From contig BDTT01000112.1 in assembly GCA_002897995.1 (NCBI GenBank), positions 1 to 52,500 on the forward strand: DNA of 52,500 nucleotides, written 5' to 3'. The notes under the pieces were generated by a model. That model was not told the DNA's origin. It saw only the letters and a program-made list of their open reading frames with translations, and made no database searches. Position 1 is the stretch's first letter. Each line of letters begins with the position of its first letter. Shown here in pieces: positions 1 through 8,500 of the stretch. Made by a program: the position numbers and the translations under genes. Source of the DNA: a bacterium BMS3Bbin10 (GTDB lineage: Bacteria; Pseudomonadota; Alphaproteobacteria; Rhizobiales; Methyloligellaceae).

Positions 1-1448
1 TGACGGCTCCGGTCGCGAAGGGCGCGCGCGTCATCCAGATCCCTGTTGTAGCCGGCCCGCACAAAGCCGCCGTCGCGCAACTGGGCGGGCATCTCGTCAC
101 TGAGCGCCGCGCCGAGTTCGCGCAGCAGGTCATCGGGCGCTGCGCCCAAATCCTCCCTCACGCCCCTCAGGAGAGCGGGAAGGTCTTCACCGCCGCCGTC
201 CCCGGCCAGCGTTTGCTCCGCCTGCCGGGCGCCATCCAGCCCATCGCGGACCGCGCCAAGGTCGCGCGGCCCCCCGCGCCCCAGCGTCAGCCGCCCGAGC
301 GCGCGGGCAAGATCGGGGCACCCTTTCAGGGCGGCGCGCAACGCCGCGCGGACGGCGCCCTTTTCCAGCAGATACTGGACCGCATCGAGACGCGCTCCAA
401 TGGCGGCGGCGTCCGTGAGCGGACTTGCAAGCGCGCCGGCGAGCGCGCGTGCGCCCGCGCCCGTTACGGTCCGGTCGAGTGCATGGAGCAGGCTGCCGCG
501 CCGCTCGCCATGTATATTGCTCACCAGCTCCAGATTGGCCCGTGTCGCGGCGTCGATCATCAGCACATCGCTTGGGCCCATGCGCTTGGGGGCGCGCAGC
601 AGCGGCAGCTTTCCGATCTGCGTCAGCTCGACATATTTGAGCAATGCGCCCGCGGTGGCGAGTTCGGGCCGGGTAAAGTCTCCGAATGCGGAAATTTCCA
701 CCACGCCGAGTTTTTCCTTCAATGCCCGCTCGCCCCCGAGCGAGTCGAAATAGGCGCGCGGGACGGGGGTCAGCGCCGCCCCGATCTGATCGGCGAGGGC
801 GCGGATTTCAGGGTCGGCGGCCAGTTCATCCCCGGCGATGACCTCGCCCGGCCCAAGCCGGGACAGCTCGCCCGCCATATCCGTGCCGGAAACCTCGCTC
901 AGCAGAAACTCGCCGGTGGAAATGTCGAGCGAGGCGAGGGCATAGACTTGTCCGGGTCTGGTGGTCGAGGATGGCGCGCGAAAAAGCGCGGTGAGAAAAT
1001 TATTGGCGCGCGAATCAAGCAGCGCGTCTTCGGTAATCGTGCCCGGTGTGACAAGACGCACGACCTCGCGCCGCACAACCGCCTTGTGCCCCCGCTTTTT
1101 CGCCTCCGCCGGGTTTTCCATCTGCTCGCAGACGGCGACCCGGTGCTCCGCCTTGATGAGTTTCTGCAGATATTCATCCGCCGCCCGCACCGGCACCCCG
1201 CACATGGGGATGTCTTCGCCCAGATGCTTGCCGCGCTTGGTCAGCGCGATGCCGAGGGTCCGCGAGGCCTGCTCCGCATCGCCGAAAAACAGCTCGTAGA
1301 AATCACCCATCCGGTAGAACAGCAGGCAATCGGGGTTGGCCGCCTTGATCTCCAGATATTGCGCCATCACCGGGGTGGGTTCATCCGCCGTGGCCGGACC
1401 GGGCGTTCGCCCTTTTGTCTGCGTTGACCGCGTTGTGCGCTTTGCCAT
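1..1448 (-). CDS. mutS: DNA mismatch repair protein MutS (N-terminal part, cut by window edge)
   Basis: MutS is the ATPase that recognises mismatches and small loops and recruits MutL. The reverse strand reads an open frame from an ATG at 1448 to the left edge, about 482 codons, so the C-terminal ATPase domain lies outside the window. The mismatch-binding domain I is clear: LLFYRMGDFYELF holds the F-x-E mismatch-contacting motif (FYELF), followed by GIALTKRG and IPMCGVPVRAADEYL. Connector and core/clamp domains follow (ALASLDISTGEF, GERRGSLLHALDRT). The start has AAGGA six bases upstream and adds about 25 residues before MAQYLEIKAANPD, a usual kind of MutS leader. It diverges from maeB, an arrangement known in rhizobia. 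Identity is certain; the exact start is likely. Confidence 0.96.
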   Translation of the reverse strand, partial: MAKRTTRSTQTKGRTPGPATADEPTPVMAQYLEIKAANPDCLLFYRMGDFYELFFGDAEQASRTLGIALTKRGKHLGEDIPMCGVPVRAADEYLQKLIKAEHRVAVCEQMENPAEAKKRGHKAVVRREVVRLVTPGTITEDALLDSRANNFLTALFRAPSSTTRPGQVYALASLDISTGEFLLSEVSGTDMAGELSRLGPGEVIAGDELAADPEIRALADQIGAALTPVPRAYFDSLGGERALKEKLGVVEISAFGDFTRPELATAGALLKYVELTQIGKLPLLRAPKRMGPSDVLMIDAATRANLELVSNIHGERRGSLLHALDRTVTGAGARALAGALASPLTDAAAIGARLDAVQYLLEKGAVRAALRAALKGCPDLARALGRLTLGRGGPRDLGAVRDGLDGARQAEQTLAGDGGGEDLPALLRGVREDLGAAPDDLLRELGAALSDEMPAQLRDGGFVRAGYNRDLDDARALRDRSR

Positions 1449-1660
1449 TGCCGGTCCTTAGTGCCTGCGACTGCGACTCTCAACTTTAGACATAGCGCGC
1501 CGGGGTGGGTGGCGTGAAGCGCCAACCGGGTTGAAAATCGCATATTGTGCCCGGCGGGCGCTGACCCTATGGTTTTGAAACAATCGAGAGAATTCGCGCC
1601 AGGGGTTGACCCCGGCAGGGGGAAACGGGCGGCACAGGCCCCAACAAAAGTAGCTGGCGT

Positions 1661-3931
1661 ATGTCTGACAAAATCGGAAGAACCACTTTCACCGCGCAGG
1701 ATGCGCTGCTTTTTCACTCGCGCGGCAAACCGGGTAAGCTCGAGGTCGCGGCGACCAAGCCGATGGCGACGCAGTATGATTTGAGCCTCGCTTATTCGCC
1801 CGGCGTCGCGATCCCCGTGCAGGCCATCGCCGACGATCCCAAGCTTGCCTATGACTACACCAACAAGGGCAACCTGGTCGCGGTGGTCTCCAACGGCACC
1901 GCCATCCTCGGCATGGGCAATCTGGGCGCCATGGCCTCCAAGCCGGTGATGGAGGGCAAGGCGGTGCTGTTCAAGCGCTTTGCCGATGTGGACGGCATCG
2001 ACGTTCTGGTCGACACCGAAGACGTGGACGCCTTCGTCAATTGCGTGCGCTATCTGGGGCCGTCCTTCGGCGGCATCAATCTGGAAGACATCCGCGCCCC
2101 CGACTGTTTCGTGGTCGAGGAACGGTTGCGCGAATTGCTCGACATCCCGGTATTTCACGATGACCAGCACGGCACGGCGATCATCATCGCCGCCGGATTC
2201 ATCAATGCCCTGCATCTGACGGACCGCAAGATCGGCGAGACCACACTGGTGTGCAACGGAGCCGGCGCGGCGGGCATTGCGTCTCTGGAGCTGCTGGTCG
2301 CCCTGGGGCTGAAACGCAAGAACATTATCCTGTGCGACACCAAGGGCGTGATTTATGACGGCCGCAAGAAAGGCATGAACCAGTGGAAATCCGCCTATGC
2401 CTCCAAGACCGACGCCCGCACCCTGTCGGACGCCCTGGAAGGGGCCGACGTTTTCTTCGGGCTGTCGGTGAAGGGCGCGGTGACGCAGGACATGGTGAAA
2501 TCCATGGCCGCGCGCCCCATTGTTTTCGCCATGGCCAACCCGGACCCCGAGATTACGCCCGAGGAAGTTGCCGAGGTGCGCGATGACGCCATCATGGCGA
2601 CCGGGCGGTCGGACTATCCGAACCAGATCAACAATGTTCTCGGCTTCCCCTACATCTTCCGCGGCGCGCTGGACGTTCAGGCCAGCACCATCAATGACGC
2701 GATGAAGATCGCCGCCGCCGAGGCGCTGGCGGAGCTGGCGCGCACCGACGTGCCGGACCAGGTGGCGGCGGCCTATCAGGGGCACCGGCCGCGCTACGGA
2801 CCGGACTATATTATACCCGTTCCCTTCGATCCGCGCCTCATCTCTCATGTGCCCCTCGCGGTGGCCAAGGCGGCGATGGATTCGGGCGTCGCCCGCAAGC
2901 CCATCGTCGACATGGAAGCCTATGAGGGGCGGCTGACCGCCCGCCTCGACCCGGTTGCGAGTACCCTGCACACGGTGTTCGACAAGGTGCGGCAGAATCC
3001 CAAACGCGTGGTCTTCGCCGAGGGCGAGGAGGAGCAGGTCATCCGCGCGGCCAATGCGTTCCTGCGGGCCGGCCTCGGCCAGCCCGTGCTGATCGGGCGC
3101 GAGGCGGAGATCAGGCAGACCTACGAGGCCACGGGCATCGAGTATCGCGACGAAATCGAGATTCAGAATGCCAAGCTTTCCGACCACAATACCGATTATG
3201 CGGAGTTTCTCTATGCGCGGCTGCAACGCGACGGCTTCCTGGCGCGCGACTGCCAGCGGCTGGTCAATACGGACCGCAATATTTTCGCCGCCTGCATGGT
3301 GGCCATGGGCCATGCCGACGCCATGGTGACGGGGGTCACCCGCAACTGGTCGATCGCCTATCAAGACGTGTGCCGGGTGCTCGATCCCCAGCCGGGCCAC
3401 AGGGTCATCGGCGTTTCGGTGGCCGTGTGCCGGGGCCGCACGGTTCTGGTCGCCGACACGGCGGTCCACGACATGCCCGAAGCCGATGAGCTGGCGGATA
3501 TCGCAATCGAGGCGGCGGGCGTCGCGCGCAAGCTGGGCTATGAGCCCCGCGTCGCCCTGCTCGCCTATTCCACCTTCGGGCATCCCAAGGGTGAGCGCTC
3601 CGAAAATGCCCGCAGGGCGGTTGAAATCCTCGACACGCAAGGGGTGGATTTCGAGTATGACGGCGAGATGGCGGCGGATGTCGCGCTCAATGCCGAAGCC
3701 ATGAAAGCCTATCCGTTCTGCCGTTTGTCGGAGCCGGCCAATGTGCTCATCATGCCGGCCTTCCACAGCGCCAGCATCGCAACCAAGATGCTTCAGGAGC
3801 TGGGCGGGAGCACCGTTATCGGGCCGCTGCTGGTGGGATTGTCGAAGCCGGTGCAGATTGCGCCGCTCGGCTCCACCGACACCGCGCTGGTGAACATCGC
3901 CGCGCTGGCCGCCTATAATCTCAGCGGATAA
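1661..3931 (+). CDS. maeB: NADP-dependent malic enzyme with C-terminal phosphotransacetylase-like domain
   Basis: Converts malate to pyruvate and CO2 with reduction of NAD(P), feeding pyruvate and acetyl-CoA when cells grow on C4-dicarboxylates. The 756 residues match the large hybrid malic enzymes of alphaproteobacteria. Residues about 1-430 form the malic enzyme: YSPGVA, the metal and substrate motifs INLEDIRAP and FHDDQHGTA, and the dinucleotide fold CNGAGAAG. Residues about 440-756 resemble phosphate acetyltransferase ([22 protein letters not shown], ending in [11 protein letters not shown]). In the family this C-terminal domain is generally regulatory rather than a working Pta. Rhizobial paralogues Dme and Tme differ in cofactor preference, which cannot be settled by eye. 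It lies divergent from mutS with about 210 bases between the two starts. Confidence 0.95.
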   Translation: MSDKIGRTTFTAQDALLFHSRGKPGKLEVAATKPMATQYDLSLAYSPGVAIPVQAIADDPKLAYDYTNKGNLVAVVSNGTAILGMGNLGAMASKPVMEGKAVLFKRFADVDGIDVLVDTEDVDAFVNCVRYLGPSFGGINLEDIRAPDCFVVEERLRELLDIPVFHDDQHGTAIIIAAGFINALHLTDRKIGETTLVCNGAGAAGIASLELLVALGLKRKNIILCDTKGVIYDGRKKGMNQWKSAYASKTDARTLSDALEGADVFFGLSVKGAVTQDMVKSMAARPIVFAMANPDPEITPEEVAEVRDDAIMATGRSDYPNQINNVLGFPYIFRGALDVQASTINDAMKIAAAEALAELARTDVPDQVAAAYQGHRPRYGPDYIIPVPFDPRLISHVPLAVAKAAMDSGVARKPIVDMEAYEGRLTARLDPVASTLHTVFDKVRQNPKRVVFAEGEEEQVIRAANAFLRAGLGQPVLIGREAEIRQTYEATGIEYRDEIEIQNAKLSDHNTDYAEFLYARLQRDGFLARDCQRLVNTDRNIFAACMVAMGHADAMVTGVTRNWSIAYQDVCRVLDPQPGHRVIGVSVAVCRGRTVLVADTAVHDMPEADELADIAIEAAGVARKLGYEPRVALLAYSTFGHPKGERSENARRAVEILDTQGVDFEYDGEMAADVALNAEAMKAYPFCRLSEPANVLIMPAFHSASIATKMLQELGGSTVIGPLLVGLSKPVQIAPLGSTDTALVNIAALAAYNLSG

Positions 3932-4013
3932 TCCGGTTGAAAAAACCTAAACATGAATGCGGGTATGATTGAAATTCGGATTGTCGGATTCATCGAAGGG
4001 GGGCTGATTCAAA

Positions 4014-4268
4014 ATGTTCTTTGACAGGCTGTTGAACTGGCGCGGCGAGTGGTTCCTCGAGGGGCAGGACAGCTTTGGGGGTCACGACTATCCGATACCG
4101 GGAAAATACAGAACAAGGGAAGCGGCCGTGAGAGCGGCGAAAAGATATCTGAGGAAGCTGGAACGTATGCAGCCCTCGGATATTTCCGGCGGCCAGGCGG
4201 GAATACAGGATCAGGTCTATGTTCGCGGACCCGGCGGCCAAAGCATTCGGGTCCTTCCTGACGCCTGA
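4014..4268 (+). CDS. Small uncharacterised protein, 84 aa
   Basis: I do not recognise a named family. The product is soluble and charged, with no signal peptide or membrane segment. It opens WRGEWFLEGQDSFGGHDYPIPGKY, with a basic helix around residues 35-52 (TREAAVRAAKRYLRKLER) and a glycine-rich tail. A strong ribosome binding site, AGGGGGG, lies about ten bases before the ATG. The gene starts 82 bases after maeB and runs convergent to the small secreted-protein gene at 4307. The good ribosome site and ordinary codon use favour a real gene. Function unknown. Confidence 0.6.
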   Translation: MFFDRLLNWRGEWFLEGQDSFGGHDYPIPGKYRTREAAVRAAKRYLRKLERMQPSDISGGQAGIQDQVYVRGPGGQSIRVLPDA

Positions 4269-4306
4269 AACGGCTGTACCAGCGGCGATCCCTCACCGAA
4301 TGGGCC

Positions 4307-4654
4307 TTATTTTCCCCAGCAATAGACCTCGTCCGTGGCTTTGATCCCGTAGCAGTAAGCCTCCATGTCCGTAACTTTGGAAGCATTGCGCTCCTCGGCT
4401 TCCCGGCCGTTGACCGAAATGCCCTTATCGCTCATTTTGACGACGGTGCGGGTGCCGTTGTCCCACTCCCATTCCTCGGTGGCGGATTTTGCTCTTGCAT
4501 AGACCTTGACGGTGCAGGGAACATTGGTTTTCACCGATTTGCCGGTGATGTAGATGCATTTGGTGGTCCGGATTTCCGGGCCCGCGGCGAAGCTGGGCGT
4601 TTGTGCGAATGCCGCGCCGAAGGCGAACAGCGACAAGCAAAGGGCTTTTTTCAT
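4307..4654 (-). CDS. Small secreted/periplasmic protein, 115 aa
   Basis: The N-terminus MKKALCLSLFAFGAAFAQTPSFA is a typical Sec signal peptide with probable cleavage after AFA or SFA, leaving a mature domain of about 90 residues. Apart from one cysteine in the signal, four cysteines remain in the mature part (KCIYITG, VPCTVKVYA, AYCYG and VYCWGK), which could form two periplasmic disulfides. No enzyme motif is visible and I cannot name the family. An in-frame ATG nine codons upstream (4681) exists, but starting at 4654 gives the clean signal peptide. No partner gene is adjacent on the same strand. Confidence 0.7.
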   Translation of the reverse strand: MKKALCLSLFAFGAAFAQTPSFAAGPEIRTTKCIYITGKSVKTNVPCTVKVYARAKSATEEWEWDNGTRTVVKMSDKGISVNGREAEERNASKVTDMEAYCYGIKATDEVYCWGK

Positions 4655-4925
4655 TCCACTGTTTCCCGGTGACGTTCGCATCGGCCTGATCCGATGCGTC
4701 TCGTTTTCTGAGTCAGAGCCTGGACGACAGATTCAAACACAAAGTGCAGCATTTTTATTGAAGGTGATCTTGGCATCGATATTGAGTCGTGCCAAGAGGG
4801 CCTGGTCCGGGGGTTTGAAACCGGCGCGTTTTCATACGAGTGAGGTCATGCACGAGGACGATGAATTGGCTGTCTGTGATCTCAGCGGATAAGCAGCCGT
4901 TCCCTGCAACGGAGATTATGCCGCG

Positions 4926-5894
4926 ATGAAGCGCGTTCTGGTAACCGAACCCCTGCACGAATCCGGGATGGCCCTTCTGGAGGCGCGGCCCGACATCGAG
5001 ATTGCGATCGCACGGGACATCACTCCCGAAACGCTTGCCAAAGCCGTCAGAGATGTACATGGCATCGCGGTCCGGGTCGCCAGACTGCCGGCCGAGGTCC
5101 TTTCATGCGCCGGCAAGCTGGAGGTTGTCTCGCGGCACGGTGTCGGGTGCGACCGGCTGGACATGGCGCATCTGAACGGGCGCGGTATTCCGGTCATGAT
5201 TGCCGCCGGGGCAAGCGCCGCGACTGTCGCCGAGCATGCGATGGGGCTGCTTCTTGCGACCGCCCGGGGGCTTGTCCGCCAGGACCGGGCGATCCGTGAC
5301 GGGTGGTTCAATGACCGGCTGGAGCGGCTTGCGGTTGACCTTTCCGGCGCCACCATGCTGATCGTCGGGTTCGGCCGGATCGGGCGGAAACTGGCTCCGC
5401 TGGCCCGCGCCTTCGGCATGGAGGTCATCGTCGCCGACATTGCGCTTGACGCGGCGCTGGCAAGGGAGATGGGGTGCCGCGGTGTTGCCGATTTCCGTCC
5501 CGAGCTGCCGAAGGCCGATATGGTCTCGCTCCATGTTCCGCTCGACGAGACGACGCGCGATTTCATTTCGGGAGACGAGTTCGCGGCCATGAAGGACGGC
5601 GCGATCCTGATAAACTGCGCCCGCGGCGCCGTCGTCAACGAAGCGGCGATGATCGCCGCGCTCGACAGCGGCAAGCTCGCGGGCGCCGGGCTGGATGTCT
5701 TCGCCGCCGAGCCCGCGCCCGACAATCACCCGCTGTTCAGCCGTACCGACGTCGTGCTTTCGCCCCATACCGCCGCCAGTTCCGGAAAAGCCACGAAACT
5801 GTCATCGGAAATGACGGCCCGGAACATCCTCGATTTTTTCGACGGCGCCCCGAGACAGGACTGCATCTTCAACCCGGAAGTGCTCGGGCCGTAG
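4926..5894 (+). CDS. D-isomer-specific 2-hydroxyacid dehydrogenase (phosphoglycerate dehydrogenase-like)
   Basis: NAD(P)-dependent oxidoreductase of the D-2-hydroxyacid dehydrogenase family, 322 residues, with no C-terminal ACT or ASB domain, so it is the short type. The split catalytic domain contains VSRHGVGCDRLD. The Rossmann domain carries GFGRIGRKLAPLARAFGM with the GxGxxG fingerprint near residue 140. Catalytic residues are in place: Arg in NCARGAVVNE, Glu in GLDVFAAEP, His in LSPHTAAS. The family includes SerA, hydroxypyruvate and glyoxylate reductases and D-lactate dehydrogenases. Without a serine biosynthesis neighbour or ACT domain, a catabolic hydroxyacid role is at least as likely as serine synthesis. 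The gene stands alone; a toxin-antitoxin module follows. Confidence 0.9.
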   Translation: MKRVLVTEPLHESGMALLEARPDIEIAIARDITPETLAKAVRDVHGIAVRVARLPAEVLSCAGKLEVVSRHGVGCDRLDMAHLNGRGIPVMIAAGASAATVAEHAMGLLLATARGLVRQDRAIRDGWFNDRLERLAVDLSGATMLIVGFGRIGRKLAPLARAFGMEVIVADIALDAALAREMGCRGVADFRPELPKADMVSLHVPLDETTRDFISGDEFAAMKDGAILINCARGAVVNEAAMIAALDSGKLAGAGLDVFAAEPAPDNHPLFSRTDVVLSPHTAASSGKATKLSSEMTARNILDFFDGAPRQDCIFNPEVLGP

Positions 5895-5945
5895 TTCAGC
5901 CGGCCAGGCCGAGCGTCTTTCATCAATCTGGTTATGGGGATTCAC

Positions 5946-5974
5946 TTGAAATTATCATTTTTGTTGCATATTAA
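5946..5974 (+). promoter_or_regulatory. Putative promoter of the Xre-RES toxin-antitoxin operon
   Basis: In an AT-rich stretch that contrasts with its surroundings, TTGAAA (5946-5951) is followed after 17 bases by TATTAA (5969-5974). This precedes the first reading frame of the module by about 40 bases. A six-base inverted repeat, AATTAT (5950-5955) and ATAATT (5974-5979), overlaps both boxes and could be an operator for the HTH antitoxin. Assigned by eye only. Confidence 0.35.
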
Positions 5975-6015
5975 TAATTACTGAAACAAAAAACGCAATA
6001 AAAGATTGGATTGAT

Positions 6016-6240
6016 ATGTCTGCAAATATCCTTGCGTTCCCGCACGCTACGCCGCCAATTCAGCCGATTGCGCACTTCATTCGGATTGGCGAGGCGCATA
6101 AGCGCTTGAGTGACCTGCATGCGGCGGGACGGCAAGCGCGTGAGAGATACCATGAAAGCCGCGCTGATGGTGGGCCACGCGCTCGCGCCGTGTCACCACG
6201 GAAGCAGAATTCCCTAACGGGATTGGAAAATAGGAAATGA
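6016..6240 (+). CDS. Small ORF leading the Xre-RES module, 74 aa
   Basis: The frame begins 40 bases after a plausible promoter and its TGA overlaps the antitoxin ATG (ATGA at 6237-6240), the usual sign of translational coupling. The first 40 residues look protein-like (ILAFPHATPPIQPIAHFIRIGEA, then HKRLSDLHAAGR). The rest is basic and low in hydrophobics. I do not recognise a family with certainty. It may be a third component of the module, a short leader peptide, or the 5' remnant of a longer gene whose 3' part was lost by a frameshift or deletion. The promoter position and overlap support translation. Confidence 0.45.
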   Translation: MSANILAFPHATPPIQPIAHFIRIGEAHKRLSDLHAAGRQARERYHESRADGGPRARAVSPRKQNSLTGLENRK

Positions 6241-6584
6241 GTACCGCTCAGGGAGCAGTATCGCGATATCTGGATGAGCTGCAGGCGGAGGGCGGCCTGA
6301 AAGGGACCGATATCGCCAACATTACGGAAGTGTCCAAGGCTACCGTTTCGCGTTGGAAGTCGGGCACAATCAAACCTCATCCACGCAATGAGTTGATTTT
6401 ATCAGACCTCTATTATGTGGTGGGACGTCTGCACGAATATTATTCTGCGGATGAAATCCGAAGTTGGCTTTATGCCCGTCATCCGCAATTGAACGGTGAA
6501 CGCGCTATCGATCTGATCAACCAGGGTCGCACGATCGAAGTGCTTAAAGTGCTCGACCGCCTCGACAATGAGGTTTTTGTGTAG
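6237..6584 (+). CDS. Antitoxin, Xre/MbcA/ParS family (DUF2384 C-terminus)
   Basis: Neutralises the RES toxin encoded three bases downstream and, in this family, usually represses the shared promoter. Of 115 residues, about 15-55 form an HTH region (GTDIANITEVSKATVSRWKSG). The C-terminal half (YVVGRLHEYYSADEIRSWL, LNGERAIDLINQGRTIEVLKVLDRL) is the typical toxin-binding DUF2384 fold. Length and order (antitoxin first) match known Xre-RES pairs such as MbcA-MbcT and ParS-ParT. The start overlaps the preceding small frame. Base composition is lower in GC than neighbours, as expected for an acquired module. Confidence 0.88.
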   Translation: MSTAQGAVSRYLDELQAEGGLKGTDIANITEVSKATVSRWKSGTIKPHPRNELILSDLYYVVGRLHEYYSADEIRSWLYARHPQLNGERAIDLINQGRTIEVLKVLDRLDNEVFV

Positions 6585-6587
6585 AAA

Positions 6588-7184
6588 ATGAATGGGCCGA
6601 AGCTACGCCGCGACAATAAGCTGATTGATGCGATCGAAGATTATGCTTCTGTCGAATTCGGCGGCCCGGTTTGGCGCGTGGTGCGCAAGGGGCGCGATCC
6701 CACGCAATGCAGCTCATCGGGCGGGCGATGGGATGACGGTACGTTTGATGTGCTTTACACCGCGGCCGAAAAAGATGGTGCTCTCGCGGAGATGTATTTT
6801 CATCTCAAACGCGGACAACCCATATTTCCTTCACAAGTGCGGTATCGGCTTCACGAGCTTATTGTCTCGCTCAAACGGGCACTGAAGCTGGTGGACTTGG
6901 AAGCCCTGTCTTCGCTGGGCGTTGATACGTCACGCTACGGACAACTTATGTACCAGGAGCGGGAAACCGAATATCCACGCTGCCAGGATGTTGCCGAAGT
7001 CGCGCACTTCCTCGAGTTTGACGGTTTGATTGTTCCCAGCGCCCGCTGGGACTGCAAAAACATTATGCTGTTTTGCGATCAGCTGGAACAGGGCTCGGTT
7101 GAGGCGACGACCGATCAAGAACCGGTGGATTGGGTTCAGTGGGAACAGACCAGTGCCATAACCCTGAATCTTAAGAGACCCTAG
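6588..7184 (+). CDS. RES-domain toxin
   Basis: RES-domain toxins of Xre-RES pairs act on NAD+: MbcT is an NAD+ phosphorylase, and other members deplete NAD+ or ADP-ribosylate targets. The 198-residue product shows the family layout: Arg in FGGPVWRVVR, the GGRWDDGTFDVLYTA block, Glu in GALAEMYFHL, and Ser in LIVPSARWDCKN near the C-terminus. These are the Arg, Glu and Ser positions that give the family its name. It starts three bases after the antitoxin stop. Its own stop codon, TAG at 7182-7184, lies inside the terminal CTAG of the repeat at 7181-7307, so the last codons may have been altered when the repeat arrived. No frameshift is seen, so the toxin looks intact. Confidence 0.88.
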   Translation: MNGPKLRRDNKLIDAIEDYASVEFGGPVWRVVRKGRDPTQCSSSGGRWDDGTFDVLYTAAEKDGALAEMYFHLKRGQPIFPSQVRYRLHELIVSLKRALKLVDLEALSSLGVDTSRYGQLMYQERETEYPRCQDVAEVAHFLEFDGLIVPSARWDCKNIMLFCDQLEQGSVEATTDQEPVDWVQWEQTSAITLNLKRP

Positions 7185-7307
7185 ATCGCTTCATGTTTTG
7201 ATGGAATCAAAACCGCGATCTTGGCTTTGTTTATGCGTATCATTTCTCCGATAACCGGTCCCCATCCCCGCCTTCGCGGGGACATGCTTGTCGGTGATAC
7301 GCACTAG
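7181..7307. repeat. CTAG-bounded two-hairpin intergenic repeat, copy A
   Basis: A 127-base element starts and ends with CTAG and lies between the convergent RES toxin and olsB genes. Hairpin 1 has an inner stem at 7195-7202/7206-7213 with a GGA loop and an outer stem AGATCGC (7183-7189)/GCGATCT (7215-7221). Hairpin 2 has a nine-base outer stem (7234-7242/7295-7303) enclosing CCCCGC-CTTC-GCGGGG. It is matched by an inverted copy at 20367-20492 with two mismatches over 126 bases. Both neighbouring stop codons fall in its ends. Confidence 0.9.
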
Positions 7308-8278
7308 TTCAGCCGGCCGGGATGGCCCGCCCTGCCGGCGAATTCATCCGGCGCTCCGAAGCGGGCGAAATAGCGCGGGTCGATGGATTCCAGGGGCAGG
7401 ATGATGAAGACATCCGTGGTGCCGAATTCATGGTCGATCACGGCCCCCTCGCCAACCGATGCGCCGAGGCGCAGATATCCCTTGATGAGGGGCGGCATCG
7501 CCTTGATCGCCGCGCGCGCGCTGATTTCGTTCGCCGGCAGCATATTCATATTCACACCGGCGCCGTCATGCGCCCTGACCCGCCAGCGCGGCGGCGCCAG
7601 GGCGTTGTGATGCAGAAAGCTCAGCGCCTCGGCGTGGCGGTGCGGATCGATGCCCTCGAAACTTGCGCAGCCGAGCAGGACGTCGATGCCGTGTTCGCGC
7701 GCATAGCTCCAGACACCCTGCCAGAGCAGCTCGATCGTGCGGCGGCCGCGGTAGGGCTTGAGCACGCATGAGCGGCCAAGTTCCATGAAGCTGCGTTCCG
7801 GGCCGGCGGCCGCGATCAGGGCGGCGATATCATATTCCCCCTGGCTGTAGAACCCGTCATGCATCTCGGCCACGTCCTGGCGCAGAATGCGGTATGTGCC
7901 GACAACGCGCGGGCGCCGCCGCCAGGGCCGGCGGCCCTTGGGTTCCGTCCCGTGATCCAGCACCAGCAGATGATCGCATATGGGGTCGAAGGGGTCCTCG
8001 TCGCGCCGCGCCATCATGGCAAGGGCGCCGGGGATCGCCGACATCTCTTCGTAGAAGACGTGATAACGCAGCCTCTGCGCGCGTCTCAAATCGCTTCTGG
8101 TGCGGGCGAGGCGCACTTCCAGATTGCCGATCCGGCCATAGATTTTCGGTGGCGTGCGCATGCCCATAAGCGGCGGACGGGGCAGGCGCGGGCGAAATGG
8201 CAGCTTCCGCCCCGGATAGGGGCGTACCGGCCCGGTCGGGCCTGACCTGCCTGCAATCTCCCGGCGCCGTGTGATCAT
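7304..8278 (-). CDS. olsB: L-ornithine N-alpha-acyltransferase (OlsB-like, GNAT fold)
   Basis: OlsB transfers a 3-hydroxyacyl chain from acyl carrier protein to ornithine, the first step of ornithine lipid synthesis; OlsA then adds the second chain. The 324-residue product resembles the family: LEVRLARTRSDLRRAQRLRYHVFYEEM near the start, then DEDPFDPICDHLLVLD, VVGTYRILRQD, ELGRSCVLKPYRGRRTIELLWQGV and the C-terminal LIKGYLRLGASVGEGAVIDHEF. An open frame extends upstream to 8377, but the ATG at 8278 has ACGAGG at good spacing and begins MITRRREIAG, so it is preferred. The stop codon TAG (7304-7306, reverse strand) lies in the repeat end. olsA is not in the window. A broader hemolysin-like acyltransferase label is the alternative. 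Confidence 0.85.
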   Translation of the reverse strand: MITRRREIAGRSGPTGPVRPYPGRKLPFRPRLPRPPLMGMRTPPKIYGRIGNLEVRLARTRSDLRRAQRLRYHVFYEEMSAIPGALAMMARRDEDPFDPICDHLLVLDHGTEPKGRRPWRRRPRVVGTYRILRQDVAEMHDGFYSQGEYDIAALIAAAGPERSFMELGRSCVLKPYRGRRTIELLWQGVWSYAREHGIDVLLGCASFEGIDPHRHAEALSFLHHNALAPPRWRVRAHDGAGVNMNMLPANEISARAAIKAMPPLIKGYLRLGASVGEGAVIDHEFGTTDVFIILPLESIDPRYFARFGAPDEFAGRAGHPGRLN

Positions 8279-8500
8279 GACAAGCCTCGTAGAGCTGGAG
8301 ATGTTCGCAACCCCAGATGTCCGCGCCACAAGCCCGGCGCGGCTGAAGCAAAACACATACAGGAGCAAATCGGCCACATAGAAGGCTGTTTAGCAAACGT
8401 TTTCGGAAAAGTTGTGACGAGAGCGGGATAACTTTGAGGCGCCCCTTGCGACGGCCCGGTAGGAATGGCTTATGTTCCGGCCGCCCGCAATCCGGGCCGT

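Noticed and set aside
1367-3766. Long reverse-strand open frame of about 800 codons over maeB
   Set aside because: It is the shadow of maeB in a GC-rich genome: His/Arg/Gly-rich composition, no fold, while the forward strand encodes a complete malic enzyme.
7269-7284. CCCCGC-CTTC-GCGGGG hairpin as a terminator on its own
   Set aside because: It is an internal part of the larger repeat and lacks a U run.
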